Positions 9,965-19,838 of a stretch of DNA of 64,000 nucleotides are shown here, one piece after another (the first letter of the stretch is position 1; each line of letters opens with the position of its first letter). Position numbers and translations under genes: made by a program. The notes beneath the pieces were generated by a model, which did no database searches, was not told the DNA's origin, and worked only from the letters and a program-made list of their open reading frames with translations. This DNA is from Ichthyophis bannanicus (taxonomy: Eukaryota; Chordata; Amphibia; Gymnophiona; Ichthyophiidae): NCBI GenBank assembly GCA_033557465.1, contig CM066037.1:520854686-520918685 (forward strand), in the 5' to 3' direction.

Positions 9965-11758
9965 ATGGAGAAACCTGCCTCAGGTTTCAAAAAGTGCACC
10001 AAGTGTGGCGGTACCATTTCCGTCACTGACACCCATGAATGGTGTCTAAAATGTTTACGTCCTGACCACTCCATCACGGATTGTATGTACTGCGCCATGA
10101 TGTCTAAAAGAGGTCGGCAGAACCAAGCTGCTAAACTCAGTACTCTGTTTCCCTCTGATGCAGCTTCGGTGGCATTAACGTCTTCCAGGGCTTCCTCTTC
10201 TTCCCGTGGATCTCGGGTAACTAAACATAAGTCCAGCCGGTCCTCAAAGGGTAGATCTCCTTCTAAGCATCGAGATGCCTCTGGCGTTGCCCTTGAGGAT
10301 TCTGCACCGGCAAAATTGCCCCGGCGGGAGGCTTCGGCTTCCAAAGCATTATCGGGGCTCCAGGATGTTCTCGATGCCCCCACCTCAGCAGAACCACTGG
10401 TGCCATGCTCTGGGGTACCGGCGGTTTTCTCCGTTACCGACATCCAGGTATCGGCAGCGTCGATAGACCAGAGATTCCTGGCTATTGAGCGCAGTCTGGC
10501 GGCTCTTCTTGTGCCATCGACACCCTCTGAACCACGACAGACAATTCGGCCGGTACCGGCACTGACCTCTGCATCGGTACCGGTACCGATAGCATCGGCA
10601 TCTGTGTCTGCTTTGCCGGTACCCAGTCATCCGATGCCCTCCGGTACCGATACCCCGGTACTGGTTACTCCCGGTACCAACTTCGGTCAGTACGGGTATC
10701 GGGCTCTTCAAGAGCATCCGGACACATGGTACTTCGAGTCCTCAGAAGAATCTGAGGATTCTGACAGTTCTGTTGATGCAGGAATGCTTCTCCCAGAGGA
10801 GCCCTCCTCCCCTAAGCGCAGGATGTCTCCTCCAGAGAATATTTCCTTCCAGGATTTTATCAGGGAGGTGGCTCGGGGTCTATCCATTACTGTGGCCTCT
10901 GAAACAGAGCCAAGGGCCAAGGAGTTGGAAATTCTACAATATCCTAAAACTCCTAAGGAGGCAGCTACCTTGCCCATTCATGAGATTTTATATGATCTTA
11001 TGTTAAGGATGTGGGAGACACCTCTTACCACCTCTCCTCATTCTCGCAGACTGGATACTATGTATCGAGTCCCTCCTTGTCCTGGTTTCCAAAAGACTCA
11101 GCTTCCTCACCACTCTATTGTAGTGGAATCAGCTATGAGAAGGATCAAGAGTGCAAAGAGGCATGCCTCTAATCCTCCAGGACGTGAGTGCAGAACCCTG
11201 GATGCTTTTGGACGTCGGGTCTTCCAAGCTTCCATGCTTTCTGCTAGGATCAGTTCCTATAGTCTATAAATGGGAATGTTCCTGAAGGAGGTCACAGATA
11301 ATTTAGAAGCTTTAAGTCCTATTCTTCCTGAGGATAGAAGACAGGATTTTCTCACTTTGGTCAAACATGCCCAAGATGTGTCTAAATTTGCCAACCGTGC
11401 AGCCTTTCACTGCTTTGAGTGCATAAGCAGGACCTCTGCTATTGCCATAGGTGCACGTAGAATTGCTTGGCTCCAGGCATCTGATCTGGAGCTTTGGGTA
11501 TAAGACAAATTGAGAAACATCTCTTGTACGGGTGAGAACCTGTTTGGTAGAGATTGGCAGGAAAAAAGCCAATGAGATGGATGCTGAAAATTCCACCTTG
11601 GATAGATTATCCAAGTCCACAGCTGATCCTGCCTATGCTCAGCAGGCACATTCGGCAGGTCAGTGTGTCAAGAAGGGTCAGCAACCACCCAAACAGAAGA
11701 AAGCAAAGACTGCTAAGCCTCAGCCATCAGAGCAGTCTCAGCCTCCACAAGGCCTTTG
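9965..11758 (+). pseudogene. Family B DIRS gag (B1)
   Basis: Structural protein presumed to package element RNA. ATG at 9965. The N-terminal cysteine block (KKCTKCGGTISVTDTHEWCL, then DCMYC) is followed by a serine- and basic-rich stretch, a proline/valine-rich middle encoded by repeated GGTACC-type triplets at 10540-10690, the conserved SFQDFIREVARGLS, LPHHSIVVESAMRR and ISSYSL, and a C-terminal basic tail ending QPPQGL at 11758. Point nonsense changes occur at about 11266 (TAC to TAA after SL) and 11503 (CAA to TAA), and there is a frame change near 11530. Otherwise complete at roughly 600 codons. Confidence 0.8.
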
Positions 11759-11759
11759 A

Positions 11760-11996
11760 CTTTCAGCTAGAGAACTTAGCCTTCCTGGCTCTCGGGGGAC
11801 CAGAGCCTTCCACCATTCCAGGAAGGTTGTCACTTTGCCCCCAGATGGGGGCAGATAACAGCAGAGCATTGGACACTCTCCATCATAAAGGAGGGGTACA
11901 AGCTTCATTTTTCAAGCATGCCCCCTCACACAATAGTAAGGCAGTTCAATTCTCCGACCTCTCTCATCAACCTGTTAGGGCAGGAAGTCGCTATTC
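11760..11996 (+). pseudogene. Family B DIRS RT N-terminus (B1), cut by B2
   Basis: RT begins in the +1 frame relative to gag: AFDFQLENLAFLALGGPEPS, then in shifted frames HTLHHKGGV-like and QFSDLSHQP-like sequence equivalent to the start of RT in B2 (19840 onward). It ends at 11996, within the segment that precedes the LAQGAIEEVP block. No catalytic motif is reached. Confidence 0.7.
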
Positions 11997-13088
11997 ATCT
12001 CCAGGAACAAGCAGGAATGAGTCTTCACATATGGGTACGTTGGTACCGATGGAGCCTGCGCGGGAACGCTCCCCAGCGTCCAATCAGAAAGCTTTTGGGA
12101 ACATCCCACAGCGCCTGCGTGCTGCCTTCCCGCCTTTCCAACTGTCTCTCCTCAGTTGTTCTTTTTCCGTGGAGCCAGCAGGTCGTGTTCCTGTCACCGT
12201 AGAAGAATTTCCTTATTTTTTTCTTTATTTCTTTTCTGTCACGTCTGCCTTCCTCGACGCTATACCGGTACCGCCGGTTCTTATTCTTTAATTTTTAATA
12301 CAAAAGAAAAAAAAAGACCTTTTTTCCTTTTATTCTCTTCAAGTGTACTTCAGTTTTGGGCCTTAGGCCCAAAACCTTTTCCTTAAATATGGAAAAGCCT
12401 GCCTCAGGATTTAAGAAGTGCAAAAAATGTGGCGGTACTATCTCCGTCACCGACACCCATGACTGGTGTCTAAAGTGTTTAGGCCCTGACCATTCCATTA
12501 CAGGTTGTGTGTCCTGTTCCATGAGGTCTAGGAGAGGTCGACAGAACTGAGCTGCCAAGCTCAGTACCCTGTTTCCCTCTGATGCAGCTTCGGTGGCATC
12601 GACGTCCTCCAGGGCTGCTTCTTCCTCACATGGATCTCAGGTAACTAAACATAAATCCAGCCGGTCCTCGAAGGGCAAATCTCCTAAGCATCGAGATGCC
12701 CCTGGCCTTGCCCTTGAGGATTCTGCACCGGCAAAATTATCCCGGCGGGAGGCTTCGGCTTCTAAAGCATCATCGGGTTTCCAGGATGATCTAGATGGCG
12801 TGGCCTCAGCAGATCTCCTGGTGCCATGCTCTGGGGTACCGGTGGCCTCCACCGGTACCGACTTCCAGGCATTGGCGGCGTCGATGGATCGGAGGTTTCT
12901 GTCCATCGAACGCAGTCTGGCGGCTTTCCTTGTGGCATCGATGCCCGTGGTACCGCAACAGACTACTACGCCGGTACCGGCTCCGGTATCGCCATCGGTG
13001 CCGATTCAGGTACCGGTAGCATCGATGTCGGCATCGGTGTCAGCTATGCCGGTACTCTGCCCTCTGCAGTCCTCCGGTACCGGTGATT

Positions 13089-13270
13089 CTCCAGGACCAA
13101 GCAGGAAGTCAGTCCTCACATATGGTGACGTCGGCGCCGACGGAGCCCTCGTGCGGAGCATTTCCCCAGCTTTCAAAGAAAGCCTTAGGGAATTGCAGCA
13201 CGCATGCGCAGTCCCCTTCCCGCCCAAGGGTGCCATCTTGCTCAGTCTTCCTTTTTCCGCGGAGCCCGAC
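13089..13270 (+). repeat. Left ITR of A1
   Basis: Inverted relative to the right ITR at 18640-18816. It contains the palindrome CGTCGGCGCCGACG at 13129-13142 and the block CCCCAGCTTTCAAAGAAAGC. Its outer end, CTCCAGGACC through CACATATGG, is complemented by the first half of the ICR (18452-18489). Confidence 0.85.
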
Positions 13271-13489
13271 GGATGTAGTTAGTTTTTCCCCGAGGAAAAA
13301 GTTGATTTCCCTGGGGTTTTTTCTCTTTTTTTCTTCGGTTCGACGCCGGATCCTTTTCCCGCCTTGGCCCGATACGTCGGTATCGAGTACACGCTCTCTT
13401 TTTCGGTTTTTGTCCTTTGTGACTAGCGTTCGCTTCATTTTTCATTGGCAGCCCAGTCTTTTGACTTCGCAGGGGCCCTTTTTCCCCTG

Positions 13490-15393
13490 ATAGCTACCAG
13501 CGGGTTTAAAAAGTGTGATCGGTGTAAGAAACTTATGTCTCTTACCGACACACATGACTGCTGCCTCGGACCCGATCATGACCCGATGATCTGTGGTCCG
13601 TGTGGCAAAATGTCCTCGAAGGCGTTGAGTCGGCAGCACCAGAAGGATAGGATCTTCTCTGACTCCACGTCCGGACAGGCCTGGACCTCATCAGAGGCCT
13701 CGACGTCTCGGGACTCCGGCCCCGAGCAGCGTCGGGGTTCCTCTGAGCGGGGGTCTCCTTCGCGTGAACATCGTAGGAAGAAGAAACCCGCAAGGGCGGC
13801 GTCGGTGGATGCTCCTGGTTCCTTGAGGGCCAGGTCGCATAGCCCCGATAGCCGTCCCGGGTCTTCGGAGTCGGAGAGGCCTGCCAAACATCCTCGTATT
13901 GAGATGGAGTCTCCTGGACACATAAGTGCTGTAGTCCTCGTGGACTCTCCTCCAGGGGAGCCAACGTCGGGCCCGACACGGTCGGGGCCCGAGTCGGGGT
14001 CTGCTGGGTCTCCTGAGCTCGGACTGAGGTTGACGGCCTTGGAGAGCAGCATCGCTGCCTTCATGGAACAGCAGCGGGCATTGATCGCCGGTCTCACCGG
14101 TACATCTACCCCGACCACCGGGACCTTGACGTCCAAGTCGACCCCGGAGGCCGAGCCAATCCTCGAGTCCATGCGGGCTCGAGTCGATCCTCGGCCTCGG
14201 TCTCCCATTCGGGACCGAGGTCGTCGACGCCGGTACCCTCGGCGTCGGGGCGGATGGCATCGGTGCCCGCCCGACCGGAGCCGCTCGATTCCTCCTCCGA
14301 GGAGTCGGGCTAGGAGACGGAGGACGAAGAGTCACCCGACACTTATCGGACTCGGTGTGTCCCATCGGACTCACCGGAGTCCGAACCTCGGAGACGATCC
14401 CCACCTGAGGATACCAGGTTCTCGGACTTCGTGTGGGATATGTCCGAGGCCTTGGCCTTCCCCGTGGATCCCGAGGAGGAGCCTCGAGCCGAGGAGCTCG
14501 AGGCCCTCCAGTATGACTCTCCCCCGAAGGAGGCCTTTACTGTTCCGGTTCCTCCGATGCTGGAGCGGCTGCTTTTGCGCATGTGGGAGACCCCGGCCTC
14601 GACGCCGGTGTTAAGCAAGCGGGTCGATTCCATCTATTGAGTCCGCAAGAGCCCCGGGTTCCAAAAGGCACAATTACTGCAACACTCCATGGTTGTGGAA
14701 TCGGCCATGCATCGACTGAAAAGTCAGAAGATGCACTCCTTGGTGCCTCCCGGCCGGGAGGCCTGGAACCTGGATGCCCTCAGTAAGAAGTGCTTCCAGG
14801 GCTCTATGCTTGCTTGCCGTGTCCAGACGTACCAGCTCTACATGGGCATGTATCTCCAAGACCTGGCAAAGGAGATTGCCGGGTTCTCTGCTGGTCTCTC
14901 CGAGGAACCTTTGCAGAGGTTCCAGGCCTTGTCCACTGGTATTCGAGAGTGCTCGAAGTTTATCTCTCGAGCAGCCTACAATGGCTTCGAGGCTTCGGCC
15001 TGAGTAGCCGGGGCCGGCATCGGTGCCCGCCGACAGGCTTGGCTACAGTCATCCGACCTTTAGCCATGGGTGCAGGACAAGTTGGTTGATGTCCCCTGCC
15101 GAGGTGAAAACCTCTTTGGCAAGCCCATGGCTGAAAAGGCTGCAGAACTCGAGACCGAGACTCTGACCAGGACTAGGCTGTCCAGGAAAACCTCTGCCCC
15201 TTCTCAGAAGAAGGGCTCGGGAAAAAAGACCTTTTACCTGAGGAAGTCTGCCTATAAACAATACCCTTATTATCAGGCCTCTGCAGCTCCCCAGCAGGGT
15301 CAGCAGGCCAAGGGGCAGGGTCATGGGCCCCGTAGGCAGAAGGCCCCCAAGCCACCAACACCGGCCCCTGCTCAGCAGGGTGGGGGGTTTTGA
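13490..15393 (+). pseudogene. Family A DIRS gag (A1)
   Basis: Homologous to B gag in layout, not in detail. The start codon used in A2 (ATG before GCTGCC) is ATA here near 13490. Domains: GFKKCDRCKKLMSLTDTHDC cysteine block, a serine- and arginine-rich stretch, LGLRLTALESSIAAFMEQQR (helical), frame change near 14205, an FVWDMSEALAF block, MVVESAMHRLKSQKMHSLV, YMGMYLQDLAKEIAGFSAGL, and a basic C-terminus rich in Q and K ending QQGGGF at 15393. Stops occur at 14638, 15001 and about 15060. A cryptic acceptor ATTGGCAG lies at 13445-13451. Role: RNA packaging, by analogy. Confidence 0.8.
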
Positions 15394-17260
15394 CTCAGCA
15401 AGCATAGCCTCTTCTCCTCAGCTGCCTCACATCAGCACAGGAGGCCGGCTGGCCCACTTTGCCCACAGGTGGTCAGCCGTCACATCAGATACCTGGGTGC
15501 TCCATATAGTCCAGAAGGGCTATCTTCTCCATTTTCACCAGGTACCTCCCTCCTATTTTCCAGGGGAGCCTCCAAGACTCCCTCTGCACAGGGACCTACT
15601 CCTTCAGGAGTTAGTAAGTCTGCTAAAGGAACAGGCTGTGGAACCGGTGCCCCACCACCTGAGAGGTCACGGCTTTTATTCCAGGTACTTTCTGGTACCA
15701 AAAAGAACAGGAGGCCTCAGACCCATCCTAGACTTGCACAACCTCAGGTTCCTGGAGAGGGAAAAGTTCAAGATGCTTACCCTTGGAATCCTGCTGCCCT
15801 ACCTCCAGCAGGGAGATTGGCTATGCTCCTTAGATCTAAAGGATGCGTATACTCACATCCTTATTCATCCAGACCACAGACAATATCTCAGATTTGTTGT
15901 GGGGGGAAACCAATACCAGTACAGAGTACTTCCCTTTGGCCTAACCTCCACTCCCCGGGTGTTCACCAAGTGCCTGGCGGTGTTGGTGGCCTACCTGAGG
16001 CTTCAAGGTCTTTTTGTGTTTCCATACCTGGACGACTGGCTCATAAGGGGCCAGTCAAGCCACCCTTCGCACTGTGACTCTGCTTCAGCACTTGGGGTTT
16101 GTCATAAACTTTGCAAAGTCCACTTTGCTCCCGTCCCAGAACTTGGAATTCATTGGGGCAAGGCTAGACACTCTTCAGGCGAGGGCTTTTCTGCCAGTGG
16201 ACAGGGCCCTCCGGTTGATGGATGTAGCCATGCAGTTTCACAGCAGTTCCCTGGTCTCCGCCAGGCACTTCCTGAGACTTCGGCTTCCACGGTTCATGTA
16301 ACCCCCAATGCCCGCCTGCACATGCGGTCTGCTCAGTGGAGCCTTCAAACTCAGTGGCATCAGGCCACAGGGAGCCTTGCAGACTCGGTGAGAGTTTCCA
16401 CCCTGCTCGTCTCCTCTCTACAGTGGTGGCTTCATCTTCCGAATCTGGTACTCGGGGTGGATTTTCAATCCCCCCCGCATTCTCGAGTGCTGACGACAGA
16501 TGCTTCTCTTCTAGGTTGGGGAGCACATTGCCAAGGGGCATGTACTCAGGGTCTCTGGACTCCTTGGGAGGCTACTCAGCAGATAAACGTCCTGGAGCTA
16601 CGGGCGATACGCCTAGCTCTGAGAGCCTTCTCCCACCTCACGTCTCACCAGTCTGTACTGGTCCAGATGGACAATCAAGTTGCCATGTTCTACGTGAACA
16701 AACAAGGAGGCACAGGCTCCTTCCTTCTCTGTCAGGAGGCACAATGGCTGTGCTCTTGGGCCGTCAATCACGGAATTCTCCTCAGGGCTGTCGACCTCCC
16801 CGGTCAAGAAAATTACCTGGCGGACAGACTGAGCAGGATCCTGCAACCACACGAATGGAGATTGAATCCATTGGTGGTTCAGCAGATCTTTCTCAGGTGG
16901 GGACTCCCCACCATGGATCTCTTCGCCAGCCCTCTGAACCGGCAACTCCCGAGATTCTGTTCCAGACAACTGCATCCTCTCAGAGTAGCAGCGGATGCCT
17001 TTCTGATTCCATGGTCCCAAGGCCTACTGTATGCGTTTCCTCCCACGCCAGTAGTGTCTCAAACACTGTTCAAGGTCCTCAAGGACAGGGCCTTAATGAT
17101 TCTGATAGCCCCCAGGTGGCCGAGGCAGCCGTGGTTCCCACTCCTTTTGCAACTGGCGGTGGACACTCCCCTGCCTCTGGGAATTCAACACGATCTCCTG
17201 TCTCAGGACCAGGGGTCTCTCTTGCACCCCAACCTCCAGTCCCTTCATCTGATGGCCTGA
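15394..17260 (+). pseudogene. Family A DIRS reverse transcriptase-RNase H (A1)
   Basis: Copies element RNA and removes the RNA strand. The frame is +1 to gag and opens before the gag stop. RT motifs: FYSRYFLVPKRTGGLRPILD, LCSLDLKDAYTHILI (motif A), YQYRVLPFGLTSTP (motif B) and YLDD at 16025-16036. A compensating pair of indels between about 16055 and 16290 puts the thumb (LLQHLGFVINFAKS) in another frame. RNase H residues: TTDASLLGWG, NVLELRAIRLAL, MDNQVAMFYVNK and LADRLSR. The tail (MDLFASPLNRQ, LYAFPP and APRWPRQPW) resembles the methyltransferase-like segment of DIRS proteins; this is unconfirmed. Stops at 17260 and overlaps YR. Confidence 0.88.
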
Positions 17261-18312
17261 CTTCTGAAAGGGTAGTCCTGGCTCCCCTACTCCTGCTTAG
17301 AGAGGTGGAAGACGTAGTCTTAGCCTCTAGGCGGCAATCCACCAGGAAATCCTACGCTCTTAAGTGGCGTAGATTCTCCGCATGGTGTGCTCAGCACAGC
17401 GAGAATCCCTTCTCGTGCTTGGTAGCGGTAGTATTGCAATATTTGCTTTACCTCTCCAATCTAGGCCTTAAGTCCAACTCTGTCAGGGTTCACCTCAGTG
17501 CCCTCTCGGCACACCACTCGCCGGTGGATGGAAGGCCTCTTTCCAACCACCCTTTGGTGGCTCGTTTTCTCAGAGGCCTCCTTCAGCTTAAGCCTTATTT
17601 GCGTCCATCAGCCCCTGAGTGGCATCTGAATGTGGTCTTACAGTGGCTTACTTGTCCGCCATTTGAACCTATGGCTACTTGCCCTCTCCGTTTTCTCTCC
17701 TGGAAAACCTTGTTTCTGATAGCTCTTACCTCTGCTAGGCGAGTGAGTGAGCTTCAGGCCCTAGTGTCTGATCCCCCTTACACTCGGTTCTACAGGAATA
17801 GGGTAGTCTTACGGACTCACCCGGAGTTTCTTCCTAAGGTTGTATCCCCTTTTCACCTCAGTCAGGAGGTGGTTCTTCCGACCTTCTTTCCCAGGCTGCA
17901 TGCCAACCGGGCTGAGATGGTCCTGCATACCCTGGACTGTAGGAGGGCGTTATCCTTCTACCTCGACCGTACATGGGAGCACCGGAAGGCTGTTCAGCTC
18001 TTCGTTTCTTTTGACCCCAATAAGTTGGGGCTCCCTGTCTCCAAGCGTACTTCGTCCATATGGGTCACTGAATGTATCGCTTGGGCTTATGGGGCAGCCG
18101 GCCTCTCGTTGGAGGGTCGAGTCACGGCTCATCGTGTCAGGGCGAAGGCTGCGTCAGTGGCTCATCTCCGCTCTGTTCCGTTGGCAGACATCTGCCAGGC
18201 CGCTACTTGGTCTTCAAGCCAGACTTTTGCGGCCCATTACTGCCTTGAGAGGGAGTCCCGCAGGGACAGTGCTTTCGGACAGGCAGTACTCCATAATCTC
18301 TTTGGGGTTTAG
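17255..18312 (+). CDS. Family A DIRS tyrosine recombinase (A1), open frame
   Basis: Integrates the circular DNA by strand exchange in place of an integrase. The frame is -1 to RT-RNase H and open upstream to 16336, so the start is undefined; homology with B copies begins about 17255 (LTSERVVLAP). An N-terminal core-binding domain (STRKSYALKWRRFSAWC, NSVRVHLSALSAHH) precedes the catalytic domain: SARRVSEL with the catalytic Arg at 17740-17742, AHRVRAKAAS with His 18130-18132 and Arg 18139-18141, and HYCLERE with the nucleophile Tyr at 18238-18240. All key residues are present and the frame is intact to the stop after LFGV, so this domain may have been functional recently. Confidence 0.88.
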
Positions 18313-18451
18313 GCAACTCCTACCCTCTGGCCCTGGTGTTGGGCTACCGGTCGGGGGCATTCTCAGAGAAGATTCCTTCCTTACGTACTGACGAGCTAGA
18401 GGGTGCTCATTTTTTCGGCTTGGGGTCTCCGGTAGCCTTAAGCTGGGGAGT

Positions 18452-18551
18452 CCCATATGTGAGGACTGACTTCCTGCTTGGTCCTGGAGAAAGAGTAGTT
18501 ACTCACCTGTAACAGGTGTTCTCCAGGAGCAGCAGGAATCAGTCCTCACAA
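18452..18551. repeat. Internal complementary region (ICR) of A1
   Basis: 18452-18489 is the reverse complement of the left end (13089-13125 region), and 18490-18551 is the reverse complement of the right terminus (CACCTGTTACAGGTGAGTAA through CTCTTT). Joined, they spell the circle junction in antisense, the hallmark of DIRS elements, where the ICR templates restoration of the ends. Confidence 0.9.
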
Positions 18552-18639
18552 CCCTCCCTCCTCCCCTTGCAGTTGCAGTCATATGATTTATTTTGCTAAT
18601 TTTTTTGCTGTCTTTTAGCTATGTCATCAGACTGAGCAA

Positions 18640-18816
18640 GATAGCACCCTTGGGCGGGAAGGGACCGCGCATGCGCGCTGCAATTCCCAAATGCTTTCTT
18701 TGAAAGCTGGGGAAATGCTCCGCACGAGGGCTCCGTCGGTGCCGACGTCACCATATGTGAGGACGGATTCCTGTTGCTCCTGGAGAACACCTGTTACAGG
18801 TGAGTAACTACTCTTT
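18640..18816 (+). repeat. Right ITR of A1, with splice-donor-like terminus
   Basis: Inverted copy of the left ITR (AAAGCTGGGGAAATGCTCCG, then GTCGGTGCCGAC) extended by a unique tail CACCTGTTACAGGTGAGTAA. CAG/GTGAGT at 18797-18805 matches a strong 5' splice site. CACCTGT-T-ACAGGTG is also a perfect 7-bp inverted repeat. All seven right ends in the window keep this tail. Confidence 0.8.
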
Positions 18817-19838
18817 CCTGATACCGATCCCAGTCAGTACGGGTATCGGGCTTTACAAGAGCATCCTGACAGACGATACTTCGATTCCTCTGATTCTGAG
18901 GATTCTGAAGAGTCTGTCGATGCAGCGATGCTTCTTCCACAGGAGGAGTCCTCTCCTAAACGAAGGATGTCTCCTCCAGAGGACTTGTCTTTTCAAGACT
19001 TTATCAGAGAGGTGGCTCGGGCCTCTCTATTACAGTAGCCCCAGAGTCAGAGCCTAGAGCTAAGGAGTTAGATATTCTACAATATCCTAAACCTCCTGAA
19101 GAGGCAGCTACCTTGCCTATTCATGAGATTCTGTATGATCTCATGTTATGGATGTGGGAAGCACCTCTAACCACCTCTCCTCATTCTCGCAGGTTGAACA
19201 CCATGCTCCAGGACGTGAATGTAGAACCCTGGATGCTTTTGGTAGAAGAGTCTTCCAAGTTTCCATGCTTGCTGCGAGAATTAATTTTTAGTCTCTACCT
19301 GGGAATGTTCTTAAAAGAAGTCACTGACCATTTGCTGACTTTAAGTCCTTTTATGTCGGACAGTAAAAGGCCGGAATTTCTCTCTGGGCTCAAACATGCC
19401 TAGGATATCTCCAAATTCTCCAAACGTGCAGCTTTCGACGCCTTTGAATGCGTGAGCAGAGCCTCAGCTATAGCTATAGGTGCACATAGGATTGCTTGGC
19501 TTTAAGCATCTGATTTGGAGACCTGGGTCCAAGATGAATTGGGAAATATCCCTTGTACAGGTGAGAATCTGTTTGGTAAAGATTGGCAAGCAAAAGCCAA
19601 TCAAATGGATGCTGAAAATTCAGCTTTGGATAGACTATCCAAATCTACTGCTGCTCCTGCTAAGCAAAGGTTGTTCAAGAAAACACCTTTTTATAAAAAG
19701 GGAAGATCCTATCCTGCTTATAGTCAGCATCTTCTGCAGCTCAATTCCCTTCCAAACATCAGCAATCCTCCAAACAGACCACAGCAAAGGCTGCGAGGCC
19801 TGCTCCAGCCCAGCAATCTCAGCCCCCTCAGGGCCTTT

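Larger units (their letters stand above)
9583..11996 (+). mobile_element. DIRS family B copy B1, 5' part
   Basis: Starts with the family B left end ATCTCCAGGAACAAGCAGGA at 9583, followed by the ITR with its central GTCTGTACCAATGG (a decayed palindrome), a leader with a splice-acceptor-like tract, gag and the beginning of RT. It is broken at 11996 by B2. Pol fragment B3 (23118-25011) may be its displaced 3' part, but about 630 bp of RT would be missing between them. Confidence 0.8.
13089..18816 (+). mobile_element. DIRS family A copy A1, structurally complete (5.7 kb)
   Basis: Left end CTCCAGGACCAAGCAGGAAG at 13089; right end at CTACTCTTT, 18816. It contains left ITR, gag, RT-RNase H, YR, ICR and right ITR, the full DIRS order. 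It inserted into B2 gag: joining 13088 to 18817 recovers the wording seen uninterrupted in B4 at about 26090-26110, with TT shared and no target duplication. The genes carry frameshifts but every domain is recognisable, making it the best reference copy in the window along with A2. Confidence 0.92.
12389..19838 (+). pseudogene. Family B DIRS gag (B2), interrupted by element A1
   Basis: ATG at 12389; KKCKKCGGTISVTDTHDWCL gives the cysteine block. A CGA-to-TGA change makes a stop at 12548 (after RQN), and the next open stretch runs from 12593 through the GGTACC-rich middle to 13088. A1 fills 13089-18816. Gag resumes at 18817 with the HPDRRYFDSSD-like acidic region, SFQDFIREV-like sequence at 19000, LPIHEILYDLMLWMWE at 19110-19160, and the C-terminal region to about 19838. 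A deletion near 19200 removes the PHHSIVVESAM block. Nonfunctional. Confidence 0.8.

Noticed and set aside
16900..17260. A separate Dam-type methyltransferase gene in the DIRS elements
   Set aside because: The DLFAS, YAFPP and APRWP blocks after RNase H resemble the methyltransferase-like segment of DIRS proteins, but I cannot see a convincing catalytic DPPW/NPPY motif, so I did not call a methyltransferase.
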